A DNA stretch of 64,000 nucleotides, from positions 3,658,001 through 3,722,000 of the forward strand of contig OW818698.1 of the NCBI GenBank assembly GCA_942493375.1. The letters run 5' to 3'. The DNA comes from G942493375 sp942493375. GTDB taxonomy: Bacteria > Armatimonadota > UBA5829. The notes beneath the pieces are model-generated. The model had not been told where the DNA came from, searched no databases, and saw nothing but the letters and a program-made list of their open reading frames with translations. Positions within the stretch are counted from its first letter, which is position 1. Each line of letters opens with the position of its first letter. The translations under genes were made by a program, and so were the position numbers. Shown here in pieces: positions 1-8,232 of the stretch.

Positions 1-10
1 TATTTCATGC

Positions 11-1963
11 ATGAAAGGAACCTCCAAGTTGATCCAGGACAGCGTTGCCGCAGCGATAAAAAGCATCCTAAATATAGACGAAGTAGCTTTCAACACTCCT
101 CCCAAGAGAGAGTTTGGAGATTTTTCAACAGCAGTATGTATGGCTCAGGCCAAACTGCGCAAGATGGCGCCGGTTAAAATCGCCGAAGAAGTCAAGGCGG
201 AACTGGACAAGGTTGGACTACCTTATATTAATGAAATCCTGGTAACCCCTCCCGGCTATCTCAATTTCAAGATCAATCATCAGGACTACGTAAAGTCCAT
301 AATCGATGAGGTCCGGACAAAAGGCAGTTCATTTGGTGAGTCAACCATTGGCAATGGCCAGCGAATACTGATTGAACACACCAACGTAAATCCCAATAAG
401 GCCATGCATATAGGGCACCTGCGGAACTCCATTATTGGAGACAGCGTGGTAAGAGTCCTGCGCAAACTTGGGAACAGAGTTGAAGCCTGTAACTATATCG
501 ATGACACCGGCGTTCAGGTGGCTGATGTAGTTGTGGCTATGCTCTATATGGACGAACCTCGATATGACGGTGTGAGCGATGATCTGAGCGCAATTTGGGG
601 TAAGTATGACGGCAGCCAACCTTTCGATTTCTGGTGCTGGGATGTATATGCCAGAATTGCTCAGGCATATGAAAGCGATCCTGAGCTCAAAGCAAAGCGT
701 GCCGAAATATTGCATGCGGTCGAAACTCAGGACAGTGTTGTCGCCAGCTTTGCCAAGGAACTTGCAGCCAGAATAGTAAAAGCACACCTTGCAACAGTTG
801 GCAGATTGAATGTTTACTACAATCTGCTCAACTGGGAATCAGACATATTTTTGCGGGGATTCTGGAAGACTGCTTTTGAATCCCTCAAGAACTCAGGCGC
901 AGTTGTATATGAAACCGAAGGACCCAATGCCGGATGCTGGATAGTCAAGTTTGGTCAGGGTGTCTTCGAAACCGAAGAAGGTGTAAAGAGCGAAGACAAA
1001 ATCCTTGTCCGCTCCAACGGCACCGTTACCTACACCGGTAAAGATATCGCTTACCAGTTATGGAAGTTCGGAATTCTTGGACAGGACTTCCTGTATAAAG
1101 AGTGGGGAGTGCAGGGTAACGGTGAGATCGTCTGGACAACCGCACCTGACGGCATTGAAAAAGAAGGATTCGGTAAAGCAGACAAGGTCATAAATGTCAT
1201 AGATGTTCGCCAGAGCTATACCCAGAACATTGTGTACGATTGTCTTGAGAAACTCGGGTTTACCGAGCAGGCTAAGAATTCGATCCATCTGGATTATGAA
1301 GTGGTTGTACTATCATCTGCTGCTGCCCAGGAGCTTGGAATAGAGAGCGATTCTTCAGACTCCTCAACCCAGGCAATGAGCGGACGCAAAGGGCTTGGCG
1401 TAAAAGGTGATGATCTGCTGGATGTTATGATCAAGCGGTTGTCTGAGAAAGTCGGAAACTTCGGAAATGCTGAAGTCCTGGCAACTGCGGCTATACGCTA
1501 TTTCATGTCCAAAGTCTCCACAGGCAAAATGATCGTGTTCGATTTCGATGAAGCTCTGAGGACTACCGGAGACACCGGCGTCTATTGTGAATATGCCCAT
1601 GCCCGGGCTTGCAGCATTTTGGCCAAATCCGGGGAATTGGACTTTGCGAATGTCGTTGTCCCTGATAGAGTTACAATTCCTGAACAGGACCTGGTTCGCA
1701 AGATCGATGAGTTCGGAAATGCGCTGATAAGCGCTGGAGAGGATTTATCTCCTGCTCCTTTAGCTCATTACACATTTGAACTGGCGACTACATTCACGGA
1801 CTACTATGAGACTCCGGATCCGGAGGCAGAAAGCCAGACACCATTCATCAGAATAACCGATCCGGAGCTGAAGCTTTTCAGATTGAGCCTTGTCAACGCT
1901 TTCCGCCAAACCATGGCCAACTGTCTGGATGCTCTTGGAATAGTACCGCTGGACAGAATCTGA
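11..1963 (+). CDS. argS: Arginyl-tRNA synthetase
   Basis: Class I aminoacyl-tRNA synthetase that charges tRNA-Arg with arginine in the cytoplasm. The 650-residue product begins with the additional N-terminal domain typical of ArgS, carries the HIGH signature in HIGHLRNS near residue 134, and has the ArgS form of the KMSKS loop (MSGRKG, near residue 455). A C-terminal DALR anticodon-binding domain ends in a conserved-looking LGIVPLDRI-type tail. It is slightly longer than the usual 550-590 residues. The reading frame is open to the window edge, so an upstream start cannot be excluded. However, the ATG at 11 gives an N-terminus that aligns well with family members. It is followed by a long palindrome and no co-directional close partner, so it is probably the last gene of its transcript. 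Confidence 0.96.
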   Translation: MKGTSKLIQDSVAAAIKSILNIDEVAFNTPPKREFGDFSTAVCMAQAKLRKMAPVKIAEEVKAELDKVGLPYINEILVTPPGYLNFKINHQDYVKSIIDEVRTKGSSFGESTIGNGQRILIEHTNVNPNKAMHIGHLRNSIIGDSVVRVLRKLGNRVEACNYIDDTGVQVADVVVAMLYMDEPRYDGVSDDLSAIWGKYDGSQPFDFWCWDVYARIAQAYESDPELKAKRAEILHAVETQDSVVASFAKELAARIVKAHLATVGRLNVYYNLLNWESDIFLRGFWKTAFESLKNSGAVVYETEGPNAGCWIVKFGQGVFETEEGVKSEDKILVRSNGTVTYTGKDIAYQLWKFGILGQDFLYKEWGVQGNGEIVWTTAPDGIEKEGFGKADKVINVIDVRQSYTQNIVYDCLEKLGFTEQAKNSIHLDYEVVVLSSAAAQELGIESDSSDSSTQAMSGRKGLGVKGDDLLDVMIKRLSEKVGNFGNAEVLATAAIRYFMSKVSTGKMIVFDFDEALRTTGDTGVYCEYAHARACSILAKSGELDFANVVVPDRVTIPEQDLVRKIDEFGNALISAGEDLSPAPLAHYTFELATTFTDYYETPDPEAESQTPFIRITDPELKLFRLSLVNAFRQTMANCLDALGIVPLDRI

Positions 1964-1976
1964 AAATATAATTTGC

Positions 1977-2053
1977 CAACACTTGTCATTCTGAACGCAG
2001 TGAAGAATCTCAAAAAAGCAGATTCTTCACTGCGTTCAGAATGACAAGTGTTG
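1977..2053. repeat. Long perfect palindrome, founder copy of a dispersed repeat family
   Basis: Two arms of 34 bases (1977-2010 and 2020-2053) are perfect reverse complements separated by a 9-base A-rich spacer. The core is cattctgaacgcagtgaag. The same core recurs at about 7489-7581, in a diverged form at 42559-42601, and as a related end motif at 58875-58917. It lies immediately downstream of argS and could also serve as its terminator. It has no coding content. The pattern resembles REP or MITE-like intergenic palindromes seen in many environmental genomes. Confidence 0.9.
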
Positions 2054-2095
2054 CACCGTATTTTTAAACACTTACTCACATTCAGGAGGCATATA

Positions 2096-2785
2096 ATGCA
2101 TACGCGAAGATTCACAATCTATTTAAGTAGTGCAGTGCTATCCGTTATTCTCACACTTTGTGCCGTTAGTCAGTTAATATCAGCACCGTTTGATTACCAG
2201 TGCAAGTTTACAAAAGGTGGTTGGACTGACAAGGATTGGAAGCAGGTCAAGGGGCCTAGCTGGGACTATTTTGGCTCTTGGATTCAGGATACAGACCACA
2301 TACGGAATTACACCAAACCTGGTCTGTCACCTAAAGAGGCTGAAGCCACCAATAGCTACTCGAGTATGATACTGACTCATAAGGTCGGTGGTGCAGTCGA
2401 GATATCCAGCACAATGAGTTTCGACTATCAGATGGCACCTCTGATCGTTTTAGCAGACGATCTTGGTGAGAGCAAAGATGGTAAACCGGAGTACCGTAAA
2501 CATACTGAGATAGTTCTATACAACCAGGGACTAAACGTATGGCAGCATTTCTACAAAGACGGCAAGCAGTCCTATATTAAGCTGGCCTGGGCAACTCTAA
2601 AGTTCAAGCCTAAGCATAAATACGATCTGAAAGTAACGGTCAAGGACAAAGTCATCACCATTAAAGTTGATGGCAACGAACTTGGCTGTACGGATGTTGA
2701 CCTGTCCGACGATTTCTATGTGGGAATTACTGGTTGTGAAGGCATCAACAGATTCTACAATTTCAAAGTGCATGCAGAGAGATAG
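2096..2785 (+). CDS. Secreted DUF1961-like, concanavalin-fold protein
   Basis: The ATG at 2096 is preceded by AGGAGG with ideal spacing, so I prefer it over an in-frame ATG at 2048 that lies inside the palindrome. The 229-residue product starts with a signal peptide (hydrophobic stretch at about residues 8-30). The mature region is rich in Trp and Tyr and has a beta-sandwich look: alternating strands, and segments such as IVLYNQGLNVWQHFY and YVGITGCEGINRFYNFKV. This resembles DUF1961/DUF1080-type LamG-like domains that bind or act on glycans. No catalytic residues can be assigned. The gene converges with a DUF4838 protein, and the two may share a role in polysaccharide use. The family assignment is by pattern memory only. 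Confidence 0.7.
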   Translation: MHTRRFTIYLSSAVLSVILTLCAVSQLISAPFDYQCKFTKGGWTDKDWKQVKGPSWDYFGSWIQDTDHIRNYTKPGLSPKEAEATNSYSSMILTHKVGGAVEISSTMSFDYQMAPLIVLADDLGESKDGKPEYRKHTEIVLYNQGLNVWQHFYKDGKQSYIKLAWATLKFKPKHKYDLKVTVKDKVITIKVDGNELGCTDVDLSDDFYVGITGCEGINRFYNFKVHAER

Positions 2786-2807
2786 TAGTTCTGTTAAATC
2801 ATATTAA

Positions 2808-2850
2808 AATGCATTATGGGCAGGTCATTACGACCTGCCCATAATGCATT
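2808..2850. terminator. Bidirectional terminator between convergent genes
   Basis: Perfect 19-bp arms (2808-2826 and 2832-2850) flank a 5-base loop. The hairpin sits between the stop codons of the convergent genes ending at 2785 (+) and 2880 (-). The stem begins with an A/T-rich part, so each strand ends in a short T-rich segment. It probably terminates transcription from both sides. Confidence 0.85.
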
Positions 2851-2879
2851 GTAGTGTCCTGTTTCCTATCTTGTTGGCA

Positions 2880-5321
2880 TTAAATATTATCGAATATCGC
2901 TTGCGCGGTCCATTCTTCATCCGTTGAGAATAAGTATACAGGTTGCCAGATCCCTCCGGCATTAGCCATATTGTTTACCTTTACTGCAATAGTGTTTGGT
3001 TGACCCGGTTTGATTATACCCTTCACGTCATAAAGGAAAGGCTGGTTCCATATAACTTCGCCAGGCTGTCCTGTTGACTTGAAGCTTCTCTCAAATGCGT
3101 ACTCGCCGTTAATGTAGACAAACGCCTCTTCATCTACAGCTCCAAAGAACATATACAGATGCTTTTTGGAAGCAATGTCAGCAGGAGGATTGATGGTCTG
3201 TCTGTACCAACCTATGCCTGTATAGTCAGGGAATGCCTGAGAAGTCCATCCAAACCCTATATTGTCCATAAGTGCAATCCAGCTGGAATCATTGAAGTCT
3301 GATTTAAAATACTGTTTAGCTTCTCCCTGTTTATCAGGATCAGTGGTAAACTTCCATTCATTGCTGAATGGGAACAGAGGCAGCTTTACTGTCTTTTTGG
3401 TCAGCAAATCTCTCCACTTAGCGATTCTTACTGGAGCATCCCAGTTGCCATAAGTTTCGTAGAAGTTGTTTACATTTTCATAACTGACAGTTGCTGCGAA
3501 ATCATCAAGTAAAGCGAGATACTTTGGGAAGTTTGTACGGTCATCGTTGGTTACTTCATCGCTCTTAAAATACTGCTTGTATGAGTTGAAGTATCCAAGA
3601 CCTCTTGCGAGTCGCAGATAATCCACCTGCAGCTTCACCGCTCTCACTTTACGAAGCTCTCCACCTGTCTTGCAGGATTTCAAAGCAGACTCCATAAGGT
3701 CTGTTGCTTTAGTCATAAATTCAGGTGTGTATAGCTTCTCAGTGGGAGCCCATCTGATTCCGGGAACCATCAGAGGATTCTGATCAACTGTGGTCTTGGG
3801 ATCTTTTCTGATGTTATGTGGTTTCTTGTGATTATCTGACCACAGCTTGTCCTTAAACATCTCATACTGCCAAATGTTGTCAGCTGCAGCGCCGTAATAT
3901 CCGTAGATGAAGTCTTTCATCAGTTTGAATGTGTCCAGCTTAGGATTCCACAATTGTTTAGCCCAGACCCAGGCTCTCATATAACCGGAATCGGTTCCTT
4001 TGCTCCAGCAGTCACCCTGCAGGAACATTCCGCCAGCGCCGTGAGATGCCTGGAATTTCATATCAAGTCCAACAACCTGCATGTTTGGGAAAGGCATAAG
4101 GTTGTGGTCGTAGTTGTTTACATAGTCCCAGATAACAATATCAGCTCCGGTTTTGTGCCAAAGAGAAAGAGCTTTCTGGTATTTATCGGTCTCATCGACT
4201 GTGCAGAAAGGATAAGGCCATGCATGAGAGTCTGTGCAGAGCTGAATTGTGACATTACGCTCAGCTTTGATAGTCTTTGGAGGATAATAATAATCCAGAT
4301 AAGCGAGGGTCAGGATCCTTCTGTCAGGGAATTCATCCCGGATGCCGACTCCGACTTTGTTCAGGAATGTCAGTAGAGAACCCATCTTGGTACCCTGTGC
4401 ATCATCGATTGTCTTACAGTTGGCGCATTGGCAGAGAGGCATACCGTCCATTGGAGATATAGCCACATACTTTGCACTGCTGCTCCGGAACATCTCTTTG
4501 ACTTTAGCAGTGACAATCTTTGCTACATCAGGATTGGTCAGACAAAGCTGGCTGGCTGTACGTTTGCCGTTTATCTCAGAGAAATACTCAGGATGAGTAG
4601 CTAAATACTCTTCAGGCGAGAGTAGTCTGAAGAAAGTGTGAGCTCCGCCTAATGCTTCAGTGCTTCCACCAAGTTCTGCCGGAATGGCGCCGAACATGAA
4701 TGGATTAACTTTGTTCTTTAGCATCCAACTTATATCGAATGCTTCATAGACACCCGGCATTCTTGTTTCAAATACTGGATTATATTTTCTGGGAACAAAC
4801 TGTATGACCAGTTCATCCATCGAAGGGATTACATCGTCACATCGCTGTGTATACCATCTGCAACCAAGGTCTTCTTCCAACAGTGCATAGGCAGCGTAGA
4901 GAGGACCTCTTCTTTTCCCGCCAAGCAGGAACATATTGCCGTCTTTGGATATGATCGAATAACCTTCGTCCTTGATACCCTTTGACATAACTCCAAGTTC
5001 TGAGTTTTTAGCAAGTTTGGTATTTCCGACGCTGATTACCGGGCCAGACAGCTTGGAAGTTGATTCCTTAACAACAGGGATTTCGATATTGGCAATTTTA
5101 CCAAGCCAGTTTGAGAGTTCCTCAGCTGCTTTAACCTCTGTTGGTAAAGGAGCTTGCGGGATCAGAATGACACAGTTTGCCTCGCCATTTCTGGTTGCGA
5201 CAAAAGTGACTGTTTTGCCTGCAGGTTTGAGCGCGTTAATCCATCCGCCAGCCGTATCCGCTGAACAAGCAGCAAATGCTGGCAGGGTTAACAATAACGC
5301 AATAACACCGAATAACTTCAT
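2880..5321 (-). CDS. Secreted DUF4838 glycoside-hydrolase-like protein
   Basis: The 813-residue exported protein starts at an ATG preceded by GGAGG. A signal peptide occupies about residues 1-18 and ends near a Cys (AACS), so a lipoprotein is possible. Residues of about 50-150 resemble the alpha-glucuronidase N-terminal/hexosaminidase-like domain (VKAAEELSNWLGKI; GGKRRGPLYAAYALLEEDLGCRWY). A central DUF4838-type TIM-barrel follows, with SPMDGMPLCQCANC and a conserved EFPDRRILTLAY stretch. The last 160 residues (about 655-813) look like a GH2-type galactose-binding jelly roll (GIGWYRQTINPP, VYINGEYAF). It probably acts on a glycan outside the cytoplasm, but the substrate is unknown. It is transcribed alone, convergent with the DUF1961-like gene. 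Confidence 0.85.
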   Translation of the reverse strand: MKLFGVIALLLTLPAFAACSADTAGGWINALKPAGKTVTFVATRNGEANCVILIPQAPLPTEVKAAEELSNWLGKIANIEIPVVKESTSKLSGPVISVGNTKLAKNSELGVMSKGIKDEGYSIISKDGNMFLLGGKRRGPLYAAYALLEEDLGCRWYTQRCDDVIPSMDELVIQFVPRKYNPVFETRMPGVYEAFDISWMLKNKVNPFMFGAIPAELGGSTEALGGAHTFFRLLSPEEYLATHPEYFSEINGKRTASQLCLTNPDVAKIVTAKVKEMFRSSSAKYVAISPMDGMPLCQCANCKTIDDAQGTKMGSLLTFLNKVGVGIRDEFPDRRILTLAYLDYYYPPKTIKAERNVTIQLCTDSHAWPYPFCTVDETDKYQKALSLWHKTGADIVIWDYVNNYDHNLMPFPNMQVVGLDMKFQASHGAGGMFLQGDCWSKGTDSGYMRAWVWAKQLWNPKLDTFKLMKDFIYGYYGAAADNIWQYEMFKDKLWSDNHKKPHNIRKDPKTTVDQNPLMVPGIRWAPTEKLYTPEFMTKATDLMESALKSCKTGGELRKVRAVKLQVDYLRLARGLGYFNSYKQYFKSDEVTNDDRTNFPKYLALLDDFAATVSYENVNNFYETYGNWDAPVRIAKWRDLLTKKTVKLPLFPFSNEWKFTTDPDKQGEAKQYFKSDFNDSSWIALMDNIGFGWTSQAFPDYTGIGWYRQTINPPADIASKKHLYMFFGAVDEEAFVYINGEYAFERSFKSTGQPGEVIWNQPFLYDVKGIIKPGQPNTIAVKVNNMANAGGIWQPVYLFSTDEEWTAQAIFDNI

Positions 5322-5386
5322 ATTTCCTCCATGTGATATGTTTAGATCGTTAGATTAGCAAAGCTATATATAACTCAGGTCGTGAG

Positions 5387-6649
5387 TTATTGGATATTTG
5401 CTCCTAAAGATTTCATGAGAGAGGCGAATGTTGGAAACGTCACATCCACTGCGTCCGCATCTTCAACAATTGTCTCTCCGTCCAAAGCCATTCCAGCCAT
5501 TGCCAGTGCCATGATAATGCGATGGTCTCCGTGCCCTTTTACAACAGCCGGATGCAGACCTCCGCCGTTGATGATCATTCCATCGGGCATTTCTTCTACA
5601 TCAGCACCCATTTTGCGTAATTCGCTGGCCATGACGGCTATTCGATCTGTTTCTTTTAACCTTGCCTGAGCCACATTAACTATACGAGTCTTGCCAGTTG
5701 CAAAGCAAGCAGTTACAGCGAGTGCAGGCAAGGCATCAGGCGTATCGCCAAGATCAAGAACCGTTCTGTGAAGACTGGAGCCACGTATTACCAGGTCAGT
5801 CCCCTGCCAGCGGATATCTGCACCCATCTCAATAAGCATCTCAACAATAGCCTTATCACCTTGTGTATCATTGGGATCAAGACCCTGAAGGACTACTTCG
5901 CTCCCACACAGCACTGCTCCACAGATAAAAAACGCTGCTGAGCTGAAGTCACCGGGGACACTGCGTTCAAAGGCTTTGTAATGCTGGCCTCCGGGAATAT
6001 CAAACCGGGTCAAATCCCGGTGCTTAATGCATATGTTCTGAGATTTCAACCAGTCCAGTGTCATTTCAATATATGGTTGTTCAACCAGACGCTCCGCAAA
6101 AATAGTCGTATGACCTTGGGATAATGGACAGGCAAGCAGCAAGGCAGTAAGGTATTGAGAAGTCTTGGAGCAGTCCATTACTATCTCTCCACCTGTCATT
6201 GGTCCTCTAATCGACAAAGGTGCGCAACCATTTCCATTACTGGATTCAACAATGGCCCCAAGAGAGTTGAGGGCTTCAATTAACGGTCCAGCAGGCCTGC
6301 GGCATATTTGCTCGTCTCCGGTGAAGTTGGTGATTCCTTCAGTCAGAGCTGCACAGGCCATCGCAATATAAAGCGTAGTGCCGGAGTTGCCTACATCAAT
6401 GGGATGAACCGGAGGGATAGGGTGAGAATCTACTCCGTTGATTGTCCAGTCCTTTGAGGCATCTATGTTTGCACCAAGTGAAGTAAATGCAGAGACTGCA
6501 GATCTTGTGTCAGAGGCTTCGAGAGGATTGTGGATTATAGATTCACCGCAGGCAAGCGACGCAATTGCTACTGCTCTTACAGTGTGGGACTTAGAGCCGG
6601 GGATCACAACTGATCCATTTAAACTGGACCTGGTTACAGAGAGTTTCAT
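5387..6649 (-). CDS. aroA: 3-phosphoshikimate 1-carboxyvinyltransferase (EPSP synthase)
   Basis: Transfers the enolpyruvyl group of PEP to shikimate 3-phosphate, the sixth step of the shikimate pathway, in the cytoplasm. The 420-residue protein has PGSKSH at residues 17-22, GNSGTT at about 87-92, GDEQICRRP near 111-119 (PEP/phosphate site), the SQYLTALLLA helix, RLKETDR near 330 and DHRIIMALA near 373. All key family motifs are present. The start lies 4 bases after the mazG stop, and the ribosome-binding sequence (AAAGAGAAG) is inside the end of mazG. The two genes therefore form a translationally coupled operon. The class resembles the Gram-positive/archaeal-like shorter enzymes rather than E. 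coli AroA. Confidence 0.97.
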   Translation of the reverse strand: MKLSVTRSSLNGSVVIPGSKSHTVRAVAIASLACGESIIHNPLEASDTRSAVSAFTSLGANIDASKDWTINGVDSHPIPPVHPIDVGNSGTTLYIAMACAALTEGITNFTGDEQICRRPAGPLIEALNSLGAIVESSNGNGCAPLSIRGPMTGGEIVMDCSKTSQYLTALLLACPLSQGHTTIFAERLVEQPYIEMTLDWLKSQNICIKHRDLTRFDIPGGQHYKAFERSVPGDFSSAAFFICGAVLCGSEVVLQGLDPNDTQGDKAIVEMLIEMGADIRWQGTDLVIRGSSLHRTVLDLGDTPDALPALAVTACFATGKTRIVNVAQARLKETDRIAVMASELRKMGADVEEMPDGMIINGGGLHPAVVKGHGDHRIIMALAMAGMALDGETIVEDADAVDVTFPTFASLMKSLGANIQ

Positions 6650-6653
6650 AGCA

Positions 6654-7457
6654 CTATGTCTTCTCTTTCAGTTTGACTTCTTCCCAGATTGCATCCATCT
6701 CCTGTAAAGTCATATCCCGTAATTCCTTACCTTGAGAGAGGGCATACTCTTCCATCTGAACAAAACGTCGCCTAAATTTATCGGTAGTCTGCCTAAGTGC
6801 TTCTTCGGGATCCACATCTACATGCCTTGCGATGTTTACAACTGAAAACAACAGGTCACCGATTTCTTCTTTTATCTTATCAGAGTCTTCGGATTCCATT
6901 GCTTCACGCAGTTCGATTGCTTCTTCCTGGAGTTTATCTAAAACAGGCAATATATCCGGCCAGTCAAAACCGTGTCTGGCAGCTTTTTTACCTATTTTAT
7001 TGGCTTTCATCAACGCCGGCAGGTGATCAGGAATACCATCCAGTGCAGACTTGCGGTGCTCATTGCCCTTTTCAGCGCGTTTGATGGTTTCCCAGTTTTT
7101 CCAGATCTCGTCGATCCCATCGACTTCTACGTCTGAGAATACATGAGGGTGTCTGCGCTGAAGTTTTTCACGGTGCCTGCGGCAGACATCGGCTACATCA
7201 AAAAGCTCAGATTCAGAAGCGATCTCGGAGTGGAGCAGTACCTGCAGCATCACATCCCCGAGTTCATCCTCTACTTTATCCATGTTGGAGCTTTCGATGG
7301 CTTCAATGAGTTCGTAGGTCTCTTCTATGGCATACTGTTTGAGGGATTCGTGGGTCTGCTCACGGTCCCAGGGGCATCCTCCAGGGCTCCGAAGCATTTT
7401 TATTGCTTCGTAGAGCTTTACGAACTCTTCAGCAACAATCTTTTCTCTGTCTTCCAT
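6654..7457 (-). CDS. mazG: Nucleoside triphosphate pyrophosphohydrolase MazG
   Basis: The 267-residue protein has the two tandem MazG all-alpha NTP-PPase domains. The N-terminal domain carries CPWDREQTHESL and the metal-binding EETYELIEAI plus EDELGDVMLQV. The C-terminal domain carries EEAIELREAM plus KEEIGDLLFSVVN. Length and organisation match E. coli MazG (263 residues). It hydrolyses (d)NTPs to monophosphates and is thought to sanitise nucleotide pools and modulate ppGpp signalling. It is the upstream gene of the mazG-aroA pair. A palindromic repeat lies immediately upstream at 7489-7581, so the promoter must lie within or beyond that element. Confidence 0.96.
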   Translation of the reverse strand: MEDREKIVAEEFVKLYEAIKMLRSPGGCPWDREQTHESLKQYAIEETYELIEAIESSNMDKVEDELGDVMLQVLLHSEIASESELFDVADVCRRHREKLQRRHPHVFSDVEVDGIDEIWKNWETIKRAEKGNEHRKSALDGIPDHLPALMKANKIGKKAARHGFDWPDILPVLDKLQEEAIELREAMESEDSDKIKEEIGDLLFSVVNIARHVDVDPEEALRQTTDKFRRRFVQMEEYALSQGKELRDMTLQEMDAIWEEVKLKEKT

Positions 7458-7488
7458 TACATCCTCAATCCAGTAGCCAAAAAAAGTT

Positions 7489-7581
7489 TGTCATTCTGAA
7501 CGCAACCTTGTCATTCTGAACGCAGTGAAGAATCTGCTTTATTTGTCGAAACCGAGATTCTTCACTGCGTTCAGAATGACA
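7489..7581. repeat. Second copy of the dispersed palindrome with an extra half-arm
   Basis: A full palindrome has arms 7509-7535 and 7555-7581 (27 bp, perfect) around a 19-base spacer. It is preceded by a truncated direct copy of the arm start at 7489-7504. The arm core is identical to the element after argS. The spacer sequence differs completely, so the arms rather than the loop are conserved. It lies between two minus-strand genes (mazG downstream, the YkgJ-like gene upstream). Confidence 0.88.
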
Positions 7582-7616
7582 GGTTTCGTGTCGTCGCAAA
7601 AAATCTTATGCTCTGT

Positions 7617-8183
7617 TTACTTCCGGCCCAAACATTTACGCAAAGCTAATCTAACTGACTTCATCTGTATACCCATCAATGCACCCAGCGCTTTCGTTCC
7701 GATTTCACACTGACTTGCACTTAGCGCATCTATGCAGGGGGAACAAAAATAGGCTGTGCATTGAATCGGACGCTGGTCATATGGAATCTTACATCCTGTC
7801 ATCGTGAGTTCTGCACAGTGTCCATGAGCATCCGGAGTGCATCCTGCTGCCACATAATCACTACTGGGACGCTTATTTCGGGCTGTACGAATTGGGGTCG
7901 CCGGGTCTTGTAGAACGCGGTCCAGGTAAGCATCACGGTCTCTCTGACCACCACAACACTCTCCCTTACACTCAGCACACACATGACCATGACTCTTGCC
8001 GATGCGATTCAGAATCCTCTGATAACGTGCCCTGCGAGCGTTAAGATCGGCGATCTCAGTGTCAACTGAGCCTTTACGCAGTCCACTATCCAGCAATCTG
8101 GCAGCATGGTTACATACTATTTCACAAGTACGGAAGAGCGGACGTGAGTAGAAGAGGAAACGGGTCTTGGGGGATATAGCCAT
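7617..8183 (-). CDS. Cysteine-rich YkgJ-like metal-chelating protein
   Basis: The ATG at 8183 gives 188 residues; an in-frame TTG four codons upstream is an alternative. The Cys pattern is a CAECKGECC cluster in the middle, then GHCAELTMTGCKIPYDQRPIQCTAYFC. This matches the spacing of the YkgJ/CxxCxxCC family, thought to bind zinc or iron. Two more Cys follow (SPCIDALSASQC), which most family members lack. The N-terminal third is helical and Arg-rich. The role is unknown. It is separated from lysC upstream by a terminator-like hairpin, so it may rely on weak readthrough or a poor promoter near 8190. No clear ribosome-binding site is visible. Confidence 0.6.
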   Translation of the reverse strand: MAISPKTRFLFYSRPLFRTCEIVCNHAARLLDSGLRKGSVDTEIADLNARRARYQRILNRIGKSHGHVCAECKGECCGGQRDRDAYLDRVLQDPATPIRTARNKRPSSDYVAAGCTPDAHGHCAELTMTGCKIPYDQRPIQCTAYFCSPCIDALSASQCEIGTKALGALMGIQMKSVRLALRKCLGRK

Positions 8184-8197
8184 ATCTGTACACAAAC

Positions 8198-8221
8198 GCG
8201 GAGGCCGGGATCGGCCTCCGC
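8198..8221 (-). terminator. GC-rich hairpin after lysC
   Basis: Ten-bp arms gcggaggccg (8198-8207) and cggcctccgc (8212-8221) enclose a 4-base loop, 12 bases beyond the lysC stop. On the minus strand it is followed by gtttgtgt, a weak T-rich tail. It is probably an intrinsic terminator that is partly leaky towards the YkgJ-like gene. Confidence 0.7.
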
Positions 8222-8232
8222 AATTTCTTTCG

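Noticed and set aside
2048..2095. Upstream start of the DUF1961-like gene
   Set aside because: It lies in the end of the palindromic repeat and lacks a ribosome-binding site, while the ATG at 2096 has AGGAGG.
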